Source: Carnegiea gigantea
Lineage: Eukaryota > Streptophyta > Magnoliopsida > Caryophyllales > Cactaceae
NCBI GenBank assembly: GCA_029747015.1
Contig: JAKOGI010001200.1
Location: 32,501-96,500 of the forward strand
Reading direction: 5' to 3'
DNA length: 64,000 nucleotides
A program made the position numbers and the translations under genes. Of this stretch, positions 44,926 through 56,979 are shown one piece after another. The notes below the pieces were generated by a model that made no database searches, had not been told where the DNA came from, and was given only the letters and a program-made list of their open reading frames with translations. Each line of letters begins with the position of its first letter. Within the stretch, counting starts at the first letter, position 1.

Positions 44926-45740
44926 GTGGGATTGACTTTGATCTCGAAGGATAAGTTACCCCCAAAATTCACTATGCTAGATATCGAGTTTCATGGAACT
45001 GAAAACCCTCATCTTCATATGAGAAATTTTATTAGTGCTTTGACTCTGAAAGGCATTGGCAAGGATATCTTCCACATCATTTTTCCTTGGACATTAAACA
45101 ACGATGTAATAAGGTGGTACAATGTTGTTGATCCACTGAAGGTCACAAACTGGGATCATCTTTATAAGAAATTCATACACCAATATTTATACAATGCTGA
45201 CCTACCAATTACATTTAGGGACTTCCTTGCTTGATTGAGGGCAAAGGCCACCCATATGGTGGACCGACCCTCAGAGGCTGATCAAGTAAGTTTGTTCATC
45301 ATAAACCTACAACCCACATATGGGCAACACCTAAGGTTCACACCTTTCAAAAACTTCACGACATTGAAGAATGTCGGCATTCTTGTGGAAAAAGATATAG
45401 CTCGAGAAACACCCCACTAAAGCCACTAACAATTAGAAAGGAGACTATAAAAATAGGGACAAAAAAGACAATGGTTCAAAATGCAAGGAGCTATATGCTC
45501 TAAACCATTGCACTTAATACACTTCCATTAGAACAACATATACTCAGGGGTTAGAGCGCCTTCTTTCTAAGTGCAAGATTGACCTCCCACCAATTAGATC
45601 TAAGATAGAGAACACATAGAATTCCAAGATCTAGGACCCGAACAAGGATTGTAAATATCACTGAGCACGGGGTCATCATACTAAAGATCATTAGACCTTC
45701 CAGAATCTGTTAGAAAGCATGTTTAAGCTAGTGTAGCTTC
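44926..45740 (+). pseudogene. Ty3/Gypsy gag fragment
   Basis: Two successive open stretches (44926-45234, 45235-45420), separated by one stop, read PPKFTMLDIEFHGTENPHLH, HIIFPWTLNNDVIRWY, NWDHLYKKFIHQY and DRPSEADQVSLFIINLQPTY. This is the retrotransposon gag domain of Gypsy elements, with the D.Y.G...P..H start and the F...L...A..WY core. A degraded DCKYH..RGHHTKDH segment near 45646-45690 marks the C-terminal part as in Tat-lineage gag. Pol is absent. It belongs to a different copy from the 12.7-kb element. Confidence 0.75.
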
Positions 45741-48700
45741 GGCTTCCTAAGGTTGCTCAAACAACCAACAATGATGGTACCCCACTTGGTTCATATGATA
45801 GTATCCTAGCCATTTCAAACCACCAAAGTAAAGAGTAGGACCCATCTATTTACGTAAAAAGCATAGATGGATTCAAGTCCAAGGTCTATATACCTTTATA
45901 TGTCCATGGGCGATGAGGCAACTACAAAGAAAAGCTTCCACATGAGTGACTTGGAGTTCGATTAAATTTAGAGGATATAATGTTTTTTAGTCCCATGTCA
46001 TGGTAGCTTATAGTCGTGTGTTGAGTTATCCTTCTTTTATTTTCTATCCTAAGTCCAAGTTTTATGTAACCTTGATAATTAATAAAATATCTTGCTATAC
46101 TAGTTCCATTACACATATCCTCCTTATTCTTTTATGGAACTCTCTCATCCAAAGATGAATTCGAGGGGAAACGAAGGGGGAAAGAAAAGAGAAGCTAGCC
46201 AAAAAACCTCAGAAGGTGAGCTAAGCAAAAGCAGAGGGAGAGAAATAAAATAAAAAAGAGACAAAGGATTTCAATCCATCGCCTAAAAAAACGAATAGAT
46301 TAGAAACTTATTTCCAATAATTATGCAGTTTTAAAGGACATGCCTAGAAGAGGAGACCTCCTTTGATGGCCTACACTAATTCCTTAGTCAACCCTGATAA
46401 GTTACCACTAGAAACCACTTTAAACCTTCAAATGTGCCTACTTCTTTAGTAACCACATTTGACTTAACAAGGGATTGGTAGTGTGTTACAGATACATCAA
46501 AATCAAGAATCAAACAAGAGAGTTCAAACCAAATGGTCCAATTGAAGAGAAAAGAGAAAAACAAAAACAAAAAAGAAGAAGAGAAGAATGAAAAAAAGCT
46601 TAAAAACAAGAAGAAATGGCTGATTCTCACTAACCTCATCACGTATGCACACTTGGGGGTCTCATGGGGGTTATTTGAGCTCTCATGTTGATTACCTTCC
46701 TTTAGGAGCCTACCTGAAGCCTGCCTTTAAAAGTCCTCTTGGAAGCATCTCTTTTTGAAGATCTTACTCCCGAACTATGACTGACTTGATTTGTCATTGG
46801 ATACGTAGATAACTTCAAAAGAGGTATGGCTAAAAAGATTCATTTCTAATGGATCATTTCGTCTAGAAAAAAAGAGAGTGTCTTGTCCAAAAACATGAAA
46901 AGGTAGAGTATGCAAAAGGAGAGTGAAAATAAAACCCTGGTTTTTAAGGACAAAGCAGCATTCCATTGCCTACTCCCATCAAACCAGATTTGGATAAACC
47001 ATTCACTTGTTTTACCACTTCTTTTGAATCATCACAACCTCCAATCTCATATCCATTCCGAAATTCAAAACTCTTTGTCCTCAATTCAGGATTAGATACC
47101 CACTCTATATTCTCACCCTTTCTAAGAGGATAGGGGCTCCCTAAATTCCCTAGATAATTAGGGCTTTCATTTCTTGACAAGGAGAAAACCATATTCTACT
47201 TAGGGGTTACTTTTGGTAGCACCAACAACACATTTTCATCTTCTACATCCTTGCACATCTAGGGCTTCTATTACAACAAATAGATTTTGAGGTGGCCTTA
47301 GAACAAGGGAACTTTAATGCAAAATTAAAGGTTATTGGTTCCTTAAAAGGAAATATTTCTGTTCAACCTGAAATGACGTTATTTTATACCTTTCATTATC
47401 TAATATTTGCTCATAAATAAATAGATACATTAGAATTTAAATAATGTTTTTGTTTATTTTTTAGGAATTAGGAAAACCGAAAAAAATAAATAAACTTGCT
47501 CAAATAAGATTAAATGTGGATCAAGTTGGACATAATGAAAAGAAGGAAAAAGGATGAGAAAGAAGAACAGGCCTTAGCCCTGTTCAGTTGCCCATATGTG
47601 CACCCACGACCCATCCCAGTAGCAAGTCCCAATCCTCTCACCCTCATCTCTCTCTCAGCATTTCCTCTTTTGTGGCCCAAGGCCCAGTTGCACCTCAATC
47701 TAGTGCATTATGCCTAGACAGCCCTTCATCTCCTTACTTAAATCCTCACGCGCGGATCACATGATACACTTCCTCCCTTTCCTTCTTCTTCCTCAATTCT
47801 GCCCAGAAACACAAGAGCCTAAGATTCTTCTTCTATCTACTAAAAGAAATGCACACGGTGATCATTTCTTACTTCTTCACCCATTGCTTTCCACCTTGAT
47901 TATTAATCATCATCAATTAACTGTTATTCCCTCTCTTTTTCTTCAACTGGCTTCGTAATTGGGCTTTGAAGGCAGTTGCTCATCTCCTGGCAGTTTCAAG
48001 GTCTTAAATTCAAGATTAATGGGAGCGTTGAAGAGATGTAAGTGGTGTTTTTTATTATAATTTACGCAAGGACGAAGGCTAGGGGCATATAAGCATAGAG
48101 TAGGGTAGAGTCTTCGTTTTGAGTCTTTATAATAATTTTTTCCTTCATTCTAGTTTTTTATGTTTTAGATCCATATTTCATTTGAGTTATAGGTTTTGGA
48201 ATTACAAGCAATAAGTTTGATTTTTAGATCTTGTCTTGATGGCTGTTTCGTTGTTTGCTCTACGTAGCTAATTGGAATAGGGGAGGTCCTTAAACTTTGT
48301 TTTTGTTATTTTGCAAAGCAACACCATTCTACTTTGATTGTACTTGTTGCTTGTACTTCATCTTTAGTTAGTGTTTTGAATCAATTAAGAAGTCTTCCCA
48401 AATGTGTTAATTAAGGTTATCAAACCTTAGATGCTTTGAAATGGAACAATTACTTAAAATTCATGTTGCCATCTTATCCAGCTCAAAGTTGGGAATAGAT
48501 GAATTCCTTAGGAATTAGTGAATTAAAAGAACCAAGTTAATTCATAGCGACTTCAGCTTCTGTGAATGTTTTCCTTCAATAGTATAGCACTCGCAGAATA
48601 ACTTAAATTAGTTGAGTAGCAATTTAATTTCACCATCCATCCTTGAGGATGACACCATCAAGTGCTACTAAGATAAAACCATGTGCTTGCGAAAATCACA

Positions 48701-49464
48701 ACAATTTCCCATCATGAGTAACTTATAACCTAGCCTAGCACAACAACCACTTAACTTTTCATCCATCATCCTATAGTATATTGCGGGGTAAGCTATAGAA
48801 CAACATTGTGCCTAACCTATTAGTCTCCTCTACCTTAATCGTGCCTTATCTAATAGACATGTATACAAGGTTAGGTCATCACATATATGCATAGCCACAT
48901 ACATGTATACTACACATGGGTTTTTAGCCCATTTACTAGCCCGCCTTTTGCCTTGACCCCTTGGGAACGTTGGATCAAAGAATTGCGCATTTAGACATGA
49001 CAACAATCTTATAGGAAGGGCGCAAAACCCTAGTCATCCTTGAATCTACATTAAAGGCTCTTAAGATTGCATAAATAACTATTATAGAAGATATCTATCC
49101 TTTGACCTTTATCTTGTATCGGCTCAGCTAAAGTAGGGGCTAATGCCACCCTCAAAGCAGGCTTTACATAAATAAGCATCATCACCCTTGGGCAAGTCAC
49201 CTACATCCTTACACAAAGGACGCCAACCTACCTCTAGATTTTAGGTAACGAAGTCTAGGAGGATCTAGCTGTAGATAACTTCCCATCCTATTTATCTTAG
49301 CATAAGAGGATATCTCAACATCTCAGACATTTCAACATTCAAGTAAGCTTCCATTAGATGAACACTAACACCTTATCTAAAAAAAGTCAAACTTAAAAGT
49401 TTGACATCTTAACATCTCGCCAATGACAAGTTGAGGATATGCCTATAGGACTTCAAGCTTACAC
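45741..49464. other. 3.7-kb region, probably retroelement non-coding plus a possible 5' exon
   Basis: Nothing coding is recognised at 45741-47480. At 47560-48040 a pyrimidine-rich, locally GC-richer stretch ends at a good donor GAGAT|GTAAGTGG (48037-48038) and is followed by an intron-like T-rich region, so it could be a 5' untranslated exon or non-coding transcript; no ORF supports it. 48600-49460 is unrecognised. Confidence 0.3.
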
Positions 49465-49469
49465 ATTAA

Positions 49470-50047
49470 TAAGCTCAAATATTTCTAGCAATAGGTCTTC
49501 AGGTTCTCATACTAACAAATTCACTAGGATCTGACCACAAGTATTCAAGATTTCACACCACCGGGTTCACAGCGATCTGACTACAAATCTTTAGGCTCAT
49601 ATGCCACCAAGTTCATAAGGATTTGGTAACAGATTTTTAGGCTCACATGCCATGAAGGTCATAGCGATCTAGCTATAGGTGTTTAGGTTCACAAACCACT
49701 AAGTTCACTTGGATCTAGCTACAAGTCTTCAAAATTTTAGGCCACCAAATACATAGGGATCTAGCTTCATGCCTTCAGTTTCTCACACCTCTATGTTCAT
49801 AGGGGTCTGCCTTCAGGTCTTCAGCCTCACATACACCCACGTTCATAGGGATCTACTTATAGACCTTCAGCCTCTTACACCCTTTAGTTCACAGGGATTT
49901 GGCTACAAATTTTCACGTTCACATGCCACTAAGTTCCTAAGGATCTAGCTACCAATCTTCAGGCTCAAACACGACCAAGTTCACTAGGATCTGGCTGCAG
50001 GTTTTTGGCCTCTCATGCCACCAAGTTCGTAAGGACCTGGCTACAAG
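49470..50047. repeat. Minisatellite, about 12.5 units of 46 bp
   Basis: The unit consensus is CAAGTTCATAGGGATCTAGCTACAGGTCTTCAGGCTCACATGCCAC-like; recognised starts are at 49516, 49562 and every 46 bp (one unit of 47). Conserved words are AAGTTCA, GGATCT.GCTACA, TCTTCAGGCTC and ATGCCAC. Units differ by 15-30%. It ends where the next repeat type begins. Confidence 0.85.
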
Positions 50048-50395
50048 TTCGAAAGGTCTACTAGACTGGTGATAGATCACAATTCGAATCCGCTAGACTG
50101 GTGAAAGGTCCACTAAATCAGTCAACGATCGAATTCAAGGTCCGTTAGACGGGTGAAAGGTCCGTTGGATAGGCGAAAGGTTGAAATCACGATTTGCTAG
50201 ACCGATGAAATGTCGAATTCAAGATCCGCTAAACTAACGAAAGGTCAAATTCAAGATTCCTTAGATCGGCAAAAGGTCAGCTAAACAGGTGAAATGTCAA
50301 CAATTCAGAACCACTAAACCGACAAAAGGTTAGCTAGATCGACAAAAGGTTCACTAGACTGCGGAAGGGTCCGCTAGATTAGCAAAAGGTCAAAA
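50048..50395. repeat. Minisatellite, about 20-bp GGTCCGCTAGACTGGTGAAA-type units
   Basis: Degenerate units GGTC-CGCTAGAC-GG-GAAA recur about 16 times, sometimes extended by TCGAATTCAA. The array abuts the 46-bp array without spacer, and its CTACAAGTTCGAAAGGTC junction shares letters with both. Confidence 0.8.
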
Positions 50396-51109
50396 TGGAG
50401 TGATAAAATACGACAGCACAAAAGCTAGCTACTTTGACCTTCACTTTGCATGGGTTTGGTTAGAGTAGGGCCTAGCTATAGATGCTTAAAAATTGCGTCT
50501 TGATTTTTATAAAATACCCGATGATGAAATTTGTGTCCCAACCTGTGTATTTAGAGGCTCAACAGATTAATCCTTAATTTGAGCCTAAAAGGAAAATAAG
50601 AAAATAAGAAGCCAAAAAAGCAAAGAGAGGGAGAGAGGATAGGCCGACCTATTGGGCCTGAACTGGCAAAGGACCCAACCAAGTTCTTCAGTCTTGTCAA
50701 TATCCACGATGTGTTTCAACAAGTAGTATTTTATCACGATTGGTTTCTCCACTAAGATTAAGCTTGTTAGGAGCAGGATTAGGCCACATTTATCCTAATC
50801 AGCTCATGTCAGCCTCTAAGTCCTATAAGAAGGGGCCACCCCAGGGGTTAGACACATAGAAAAATCGTTAAGAAAATACGCCAAAAAATTGGAGAAGAAA
50901 AGACTAAAAAATAATGAGAGAAACATATCATATGCTGAGAATATTTAAAGGCATTGAAAGGGGAAAGATTGGTCAATTACAAAGATGGCGTTAATCTACT
51001 GTGTTCCCAAATAGATCGGGTGGGTCACCCTGAGGGTATGATTTTAATTATCCTTTTTTTCTCTCTTTCTTTTCTTTATTTCATCATTTTATTCAGTCTC
51101 AGGTTTAAG
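50396..51109 (+). mobile_element. LTR-like segment with TATA box
   Basis: A purine tract GCAAAGAGAGGGAGAGAGGA (50619-50638) and a TATA-like CCTATAAGAAGGGG (50822-50835), followed by GTTAGACACATAG, have the look of a Gypsy LTR U3/R. Limits and target duplication were not found. Its type is inferred from these cues only. Confidence 0.35.
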
Positions 51110-51900
51110 CAAAGATGTAGTCTTTGACTAGTTCATTCCCCACCTGCTGTAATTATTTGAGTTGTTCCTTTGAATTTCTTCAGATAAGCGTTAGTTTTGA
51201 TTTTTGTCATATGATTTAATAGATCATAATATGTAATTTAACTTTAATTTCCCATCTTTGATTAATAGAGATTATCAGTGATGACAGGTGATGTCGTGAT
51301 GCATTCCACCATGATATCATATCTTCGCCGCCTAATCAGGATTCGTGGTTCGAACCTATGGAATTCGGTGGTCCCCACTTCATGGATTACTCAGGGGTCT
51401 TTCGAAAACATTTTTAAAATGAATCTTTTCGTCCTTTTTAGCATCACTTTCGGTTATAGTTCATTGTAGACAGCATATTTGGTTTGTAAGTTTTCTTAAA
51501 AACTCACTGGTGACTTTATTAAATAAATTCTTTTTGTTAAATCATTTCTTAACTTCATGGATTTTGTTAAATCTTTTTTCGGTCTATCTAGAATAGGGTT
51601 ACCTTCAGGATCTTGGCAACAACACTATTTTGGCCAAAAAATTAGACCTCGTCTTTGGCCAGGGACCCGATTGGGTTCATGGATCGACAGGACAGTCTGG
51701 CTTCTTTGGGCCAAATAGATAGTATTGCCTCGATCTAGATAATTTTGTCATAGTGTATATTATTTTTGCTGAAAGATAAATATAATTCAAATGATGCACC
51801 TAACAAGCAGATTTGACCATTCTTAGGGGACCGCATGGGGTTCTTGGCCGTGATCCTTACATGCACACAGTTCTATATTTTTTTATTTCTTTATTTATTT
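51110..51900 (+). repeat. Retroelement non-coding block, copy 1
   Basis: It is homologous over several hundred bases to 56980-57880 in the same orientation. Shared words include ATGATATC, CCCCACTT..GGATTACTC, TTTTTAAAATGAAT and AAAAACTCACTGG. It probably belongs to the LTR-like unit upstream. Confidence 0.6.
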
Positions 51901-52019
51901 AATAGTTAATGTTGCTTGATTTCAATTTTTAATGCTTTCTTTATGAATGAGTTTCAAAAGATTTCCAGCTTAAGAAAACACTTTTTGAAAATTTTTCGCG
52001 GGTCTATTATAATTGGTCT

Positions 52020-52139
52020 TTGTACTGGCATGAGTTCTTATAGGGATAAGGCTGCTATATCTAGATCTCCTCAAACACTAGGCAAGTGGCACCTACACTA
52101 GGAGGAGGAGGAGGAGGAGGAGGAGGAGGAGGAGGAGGA
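52020..52139 (+). mobile_element. LINE/SINE-type 3' tail ending in (GGA)13
   Basis: ATAAGGCTGCTATATCTAGATCTCC..CA...AGTGGCACCTACACTAGG parallels 59180-59240 (AAGGCTACTTATATATGGATCTG..CA...AGTAGGACCGACACTGGG), which lies downstream of an RTE-type LINE. The end is a perfect (GGA)13 at 52101-52139. Confidence 0.55.
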
Positions 52140-52739
52140 TAGGTTGTTGTTCATTGCTTTTCTTCACACAACTACTGTTTCACTGTATTGTTGAAGAAGG
52201 GATCCACATATGTGGACCATCTGGTATAATTCCATCTTGTGTGAATAGTTTAATTAGATCTAGGGGTTTCAGCTAAAGCTTTGAATAAAACCATTTTTTA
52301 TATTTATCGTTACTATACTTTCAACTTCGATGGGATTGTTTCAATCAAATCCTCAAGGTTTATTTCGAATTATGAGATCTCTAATCAACATCTTACACAA
52401 ATTTAATGTTAAATAAGGAACTAAATAGTGATGTTTGGCATAGGATTGCTGGATCTTTTTACTTGATTGTGCAATCTCTAAATGTAGAATCAATGATCAG
52501 AAAACTTATTATGGTAATCATGAGCTTAGTTGATGTGTTTAGATTAATACAAACCTATAAGAATCGATAATTGATTGAATTCTCATATTTGACTTTGACT
52601 TAAAAGAAATAGTGATAACTTAATTATCAATTATGAAGCATCACTATTTAATTATAAAGTACTACTTGATTGTTAGTCAAATTGGTTAGTTTTATACAGA
52701 GGTTAAATCCTTAAATGTTTGTTCCATATGTCTAGGTCC
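52140..52739. other. AT-rich spacer
   Basis: No recognised content. Confidence 0.5.
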
Positions 52740-52742
52740 AGG

Positions 52743-54355
52743 TCAAATGGCAATGTTCTGATGCATTTTCTCAAGCACATCATCTCGCAGTGTTGTTGAG
52801 CACAAGTTCTTAAAAAACTGACCTATCTCAATATGAGGTTTTAACATATTATTTGGGAGTGCACCAGATGCAATGGCTAAAAGAGTCTCTATGAACACAT
52901 GGCAATCATGACTTTTTATATTATTAAACTTTGCATCACTAGGGACCATAATATTCCTCAAATTAGAGCAATACCCATAAGGCATTTGAAGTTTCTTTAC
53001 CCATTTATGCAACTCTCTTCCTTTATCCATAAGAAGAACAAACATCTCTTTTAGTTTAACCATTTTACCACTGAGGCTTGGCTGCAAATGTAATTCCTCT
53101 TCATCACATATATCTGCAACATCTATTCTTGATTTGACAATGTTGTTTGTTTTTTCATGAACATCCATAACAATGTTAATGATGTTTTCGAAGAAGTTCT
53201 TCTCTATGTTCAGCACATCTAAATTATGATAGAGCAATTGGTGTTGCTAGTAAGGTAACTCCTAGAATATGCTCATTTTCATCCAATTATGCTTATTTTC
53301 CTTAAATCTAGGTATTCGAAAGTCACCGTCTGTGGCTACCATTGGGTAGTGCTCCACCTCAGCAAAATTAGGGTTCTTGTTATCGAAATATTTCTATGCT
53401 GCCCCATTTGATGGATGATATAGAATACCGTCCTCACGTCGATCTTCATAATGCCATCTCTTGTGCTCTATAGTATTTCTTGACGCATACAATATTTGAG
53501 GTCCACGTTTTAATGGCGAGTAATGCATCCTTGCATATGATAATGAATTTTGATTCCTTTGTTGTGACTTGTGCCTCTTTTATCTCGAATGCCCACAAAA
53601 CTTGCATGCATCAAGGTTTGAGTCCTCTTTAAAGAATAGTATGCAATCTTTATGACAAGAATCAATGTGTATCACATCGTCGCCCAGATCTTTAACAATC
53701 TTCTTCGCTTGTCCACAGCTGTTTGGCATGCGATTGTTAGGTGTACATATCTCTTTCATTAATTGAACAATTTCATTGAAGCAGTTTTGTGCCATGTTAT
53801 AATGAGATTTGATACTTAATAGCCTAATAGTAGTAGAGAGCTCACTGCGGGTAGAATAACTATCATATAAGGGTTGTTGAGCAGCTTTAGCCATATTATA
53901 GAATGGCTCTTGGCAAGTGCTTGGCTCTTCATCCCTTACATTTTGATTTGCCAGTATAGCATCACTAACAATGTACTCTATACTTTCTACATAGAATGCA
54001 TTGTAGTCATGATTAATATGACATGAACTGCTAGTTTCATACATTTCACTAGTTGAATACCCAAAATCATATTGTTGAGGTTCTACTTTTTCGTGGTTTA
54101 TCCAACACTAATACTCTTTCACAAAACCCTTATATATAAGGTGTATCTTTATCTCATCAGGTGTTAAGTACACACTATTTTTGCATTTAGCATATGGACA
54201 TTTGTACTTCCCCCTACTTTGAAACTCTGGCTGTCTACTTGAAAATTCATCAAATTAATTTACTCCATTTAGAAATTCTTATGTATAACAATTATGATTA
54301 GATGACAGTCTATTATACATCCACCAACAACGTGGATGGCCAGTCATATTCTGCT
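52743..54355 (-). pseudogene. TNP2-type CACTA transposase with DDE core deleted
   Basis: Minus strand, 5' to 3'. The transposase-associated domain (54050-54355) has RCWWMYNR, EFLNGVN.FDEF, KYKCPYAKCKN and DEIKIHLIYKGF. The open 154-codon stretch 53580-54044 ends HIDSCHKDCILFFKEDSNL followed by DACKFCGHSR, a zinc ribbon. WHYEDRREDGILYHPSNGAA (53430-53490) and KYFDNKNPNFAE come next. The frame then breaks, and the open 164-codon stretch 52743-53237 opens with LYHNLDVLNIEKNFFENIIN and carries GRELHKWVKKLQ, SHDCHVFIETLL and IGQFFKNLCSTTLRDDVLEK. Between FAE and LYHNLD the catalytic DDE segment (several hundred residues in intact elements) is missing. Stops are present at about 54280, 54270, 54110 and 53300. 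The element cannot encode active transposase. Confidence 0.8.
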
Positions 54356-55400
54356 CAAACAATAATATTTATGTAAGTTATTAGATTAACATTAATTTCA
54401 AGTTATATAACTATAATTATATAAAATACTCAAATATATAACACATATATTTTAATAGCTATGATCCATTAACCTTCATCCATAAAAATACATATTACAT
54501 ACAGTAACATACATGAAGCTTTTAAATATTCATGATCTATTACTCATATATTCTTAAATTATTCACCTAAATAATCACAACTTAACTTACCAAAGATTCT
54601 ATTACATTTGCTAGCTACTTCTAAGTACAACAACAAAAAGATCAAATCACATTATCATACATGCCACATTATAACCTCAAGTTTATGCCAACAATCTCAT
54701 TTAAATGCATCATCCAATATCAATAATTTTCACGTTCAAAGCATGCCAATTTAAAAAAATCGTTCACTTCAGCTCCTACTAATTTCACAATTCAAATGTA
54801 AATTGAAATAATTTTATGTAGTTCTACTTATAAACTTAAACCCTGAATTAAAACTGGTTTACCATACCTAAACCCTAAATAATTACATTGACAAAGAATT
54901 TAGACTAAATTTCACACAATCACTTCACAGAAATTGTTCACATCAACCCCCACAAATTTTTCACATCAACCCCCACAAATTTGATATAAATACTTCACAC
55001 GTATTTCAACTCCTACAAATTTTACACAATTACTTCACACAAATGTCAATTTCCATCAATTGTTCACTTACAAAAGCCACTAATTTGGCATTTTAATTTA
55101 AATTATCAAAACAAAACCCTAAACTACATTGAGGAATAACATGAATCAAACTGAAGCAACTACTTCATACGCATCTCATAATTTAACATAAATATGAGCT
55201 AACTATAAAATTTCAACAATCAAAACTATAATTTTAAGAATTAAAACTAAAATCATGAGAGAAAATTTACCAGAAAACCTTTGAAATGGACGATGGTGGT
55301 CGACAGAGGTGGCGGGCAACGATGGTAGGGACTGGACGACAGTAGTGGACGGCAGTGGGTGAACAGTGGTAGGCGGGCTGGACACGTGGTATTTCTTGAT
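54356..55400. other. AT-rich intron/leader region of the CACTA element
   Basis: No coding signals. It contains short direct repeats such as TTCACATCAACCCCCACAAATTT, duplicated near 54937 and 54959. It lies between the transposase start and the 5' end, and probably includes 5' exon(s) and an intron. Confidence 0.45.
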
Positions 55401-55409
55401 GCTCGCTTG

Positions 55410-55411
<2 letters not shown>

Positions 55412-55457
<46 letters not shown>
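55412..55457. repeat. (CT)23 microsatellite
   Basis: A perfect CT run in the 5' region of the CACTA element. Frames across it encode Ser/Leu or Arg/Glu dipeptides only. Confidence 0.95.
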
Positions 55458-55459
<2 letters not shown>

Positions 55460-55779
55460 GGCTTTCGAAAACGTGAGAATGGAACCAGATCGGCTGCTTT
55501 TAATTGGCTGGGCCACAGAACTCTGTCGCCATGCATTTTTTGGAATTTTTTTACTGTGCGGTGATGGAAAGTCCGTCGCTGCACAGTAAAAAAAATTAAA
55601 AAATAAGCATCGGCGGGTATTCCATCGCCACGTATTTAAAACAGGCGACGGATTGCCTTTTCCGTCGCCATGTTCGATAGAGATTTTCCCACTTTATCCG
55701 TGGCCATATCTGTCGCTATCTGCAACGGACAAAAATTCTGTTGCTGTATTTCGTCGTTATTTCGCGTGTTTTAGTAGTG

Positions 55780-56979
55780 AAGGTTCTCCTTTCTCCACCA
55801 CATGAGACAAATGCAATGCATCAATCTTGAGGACTTTTAGAAAGGATGTAATGGGGCCAAGGATTTTAAAGGTGAGAAGGGGAATCAATCTAGGAAAATT
55901 ACAGCTGCTAGCTGAAAGACTAGGGAGCTAGAAAACTTCTACAACAAGCACCAAAACACCAATTTCACACCTAATTGAAAAACAAGCACGCACCCCACAA
56001 AAGACCATAGGGAAGGAGTTGATACAAACTTATTGTATTAATCGCCATCATGCCAAACACTTTATTCACAACTTCCTTTTTTTCTTTCTTTTCACTTTTT
56101 AAATTTTTTCCCAACTTTTTCAAGAAGTAAAACCAAGATGTTATGTGTGAATGGCATGAGAAATATAAATTTTTAATTGTCGAATTTTTCTAACTGATGA
56201 ATATGCATGACCATGCAAAAAGTGCATGGCTAGCCGTACATCTCTTCAACTGTTTAGCCAAAATTAGTCAATTTGAACAGCCATGCAACTATGTATGGAT
56301 ACCCATGAAAATGCTTAAAACTTCATTCTCACACCCTTAAGCGCTCTCGCCGACTCCTCAAACTTGTTCTTTGGACAAAACATCACTCAATGCTTATCTT
56401 TGAATTGTTAATCGCGAATTCTCTCAAATTAGAATAAACATACTTAGTGAAAGAAATTCATCCATATAAGATATTTATGAACAAGAGGATAAAATATAAC
56501 CGAATTCCTCGTTGAATACAGGAAATATACAAAGAAGAGTGGTAGAATTAAGGGAATAAAATACCAAAATTAGAGGCTTATCACTAGGTTCCTACCTAAT
56601 AGAACACAACCCATGTTTTAATGGCCTATCTCCCAGAAACCCTCACCACCAACTCAACCTAAAGAAAATCCTAGCCTAATGCAGCATCAACTCCAACAAA
56701 CCCTATGAAGCAGTCATTCCCAATAGCTACAAATTCAACCCCTCACCTGCCCTTCAATCAGAATCAGGACCTCTGAAAACTCTAAGATAATACTAGGAAG
56801 TTCAAAGTACCTAACTAAACCCTTCTTAAATCGACTCTCAAAACCTTCTAAGATAAAAGTCAAGGTTCGGCATTCTTGATCCCAAGGTTCCCCAAGTTAT
56901 TCAAGCATGTAACATGGGGGTGTTAATTTTTTGAACCTACCTTTCTCTTTTCCCTCTTCCCTTTTCTTGCTTACTTGTT
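55780..56979. other. 1.2-kb spacer
   Basis: No recognised genes or element ends on either strand. Confidence 0.45.

Larger units (their letters stand above)
52740..55779 (-). mobile_element. Internally deleted CACTA (En/Spm) element, left end missing
   Basis: Its 5' terminus on the minus strand is CACTACTAAAACACGCG (55763-55779), followed by subterminal CGACGGA/CGTCGC words (55560-55740). An intron-like region and the TNP2-type transposase follow. The other terminus is not found: homology stops within the transposase at about 52740. Confidence 0.7.

Noticed and set aside
55203..55589. Frames with polySer-Leu and polyArg-Glu
   Set aside because: Products of the (CT)23 microsatellite.
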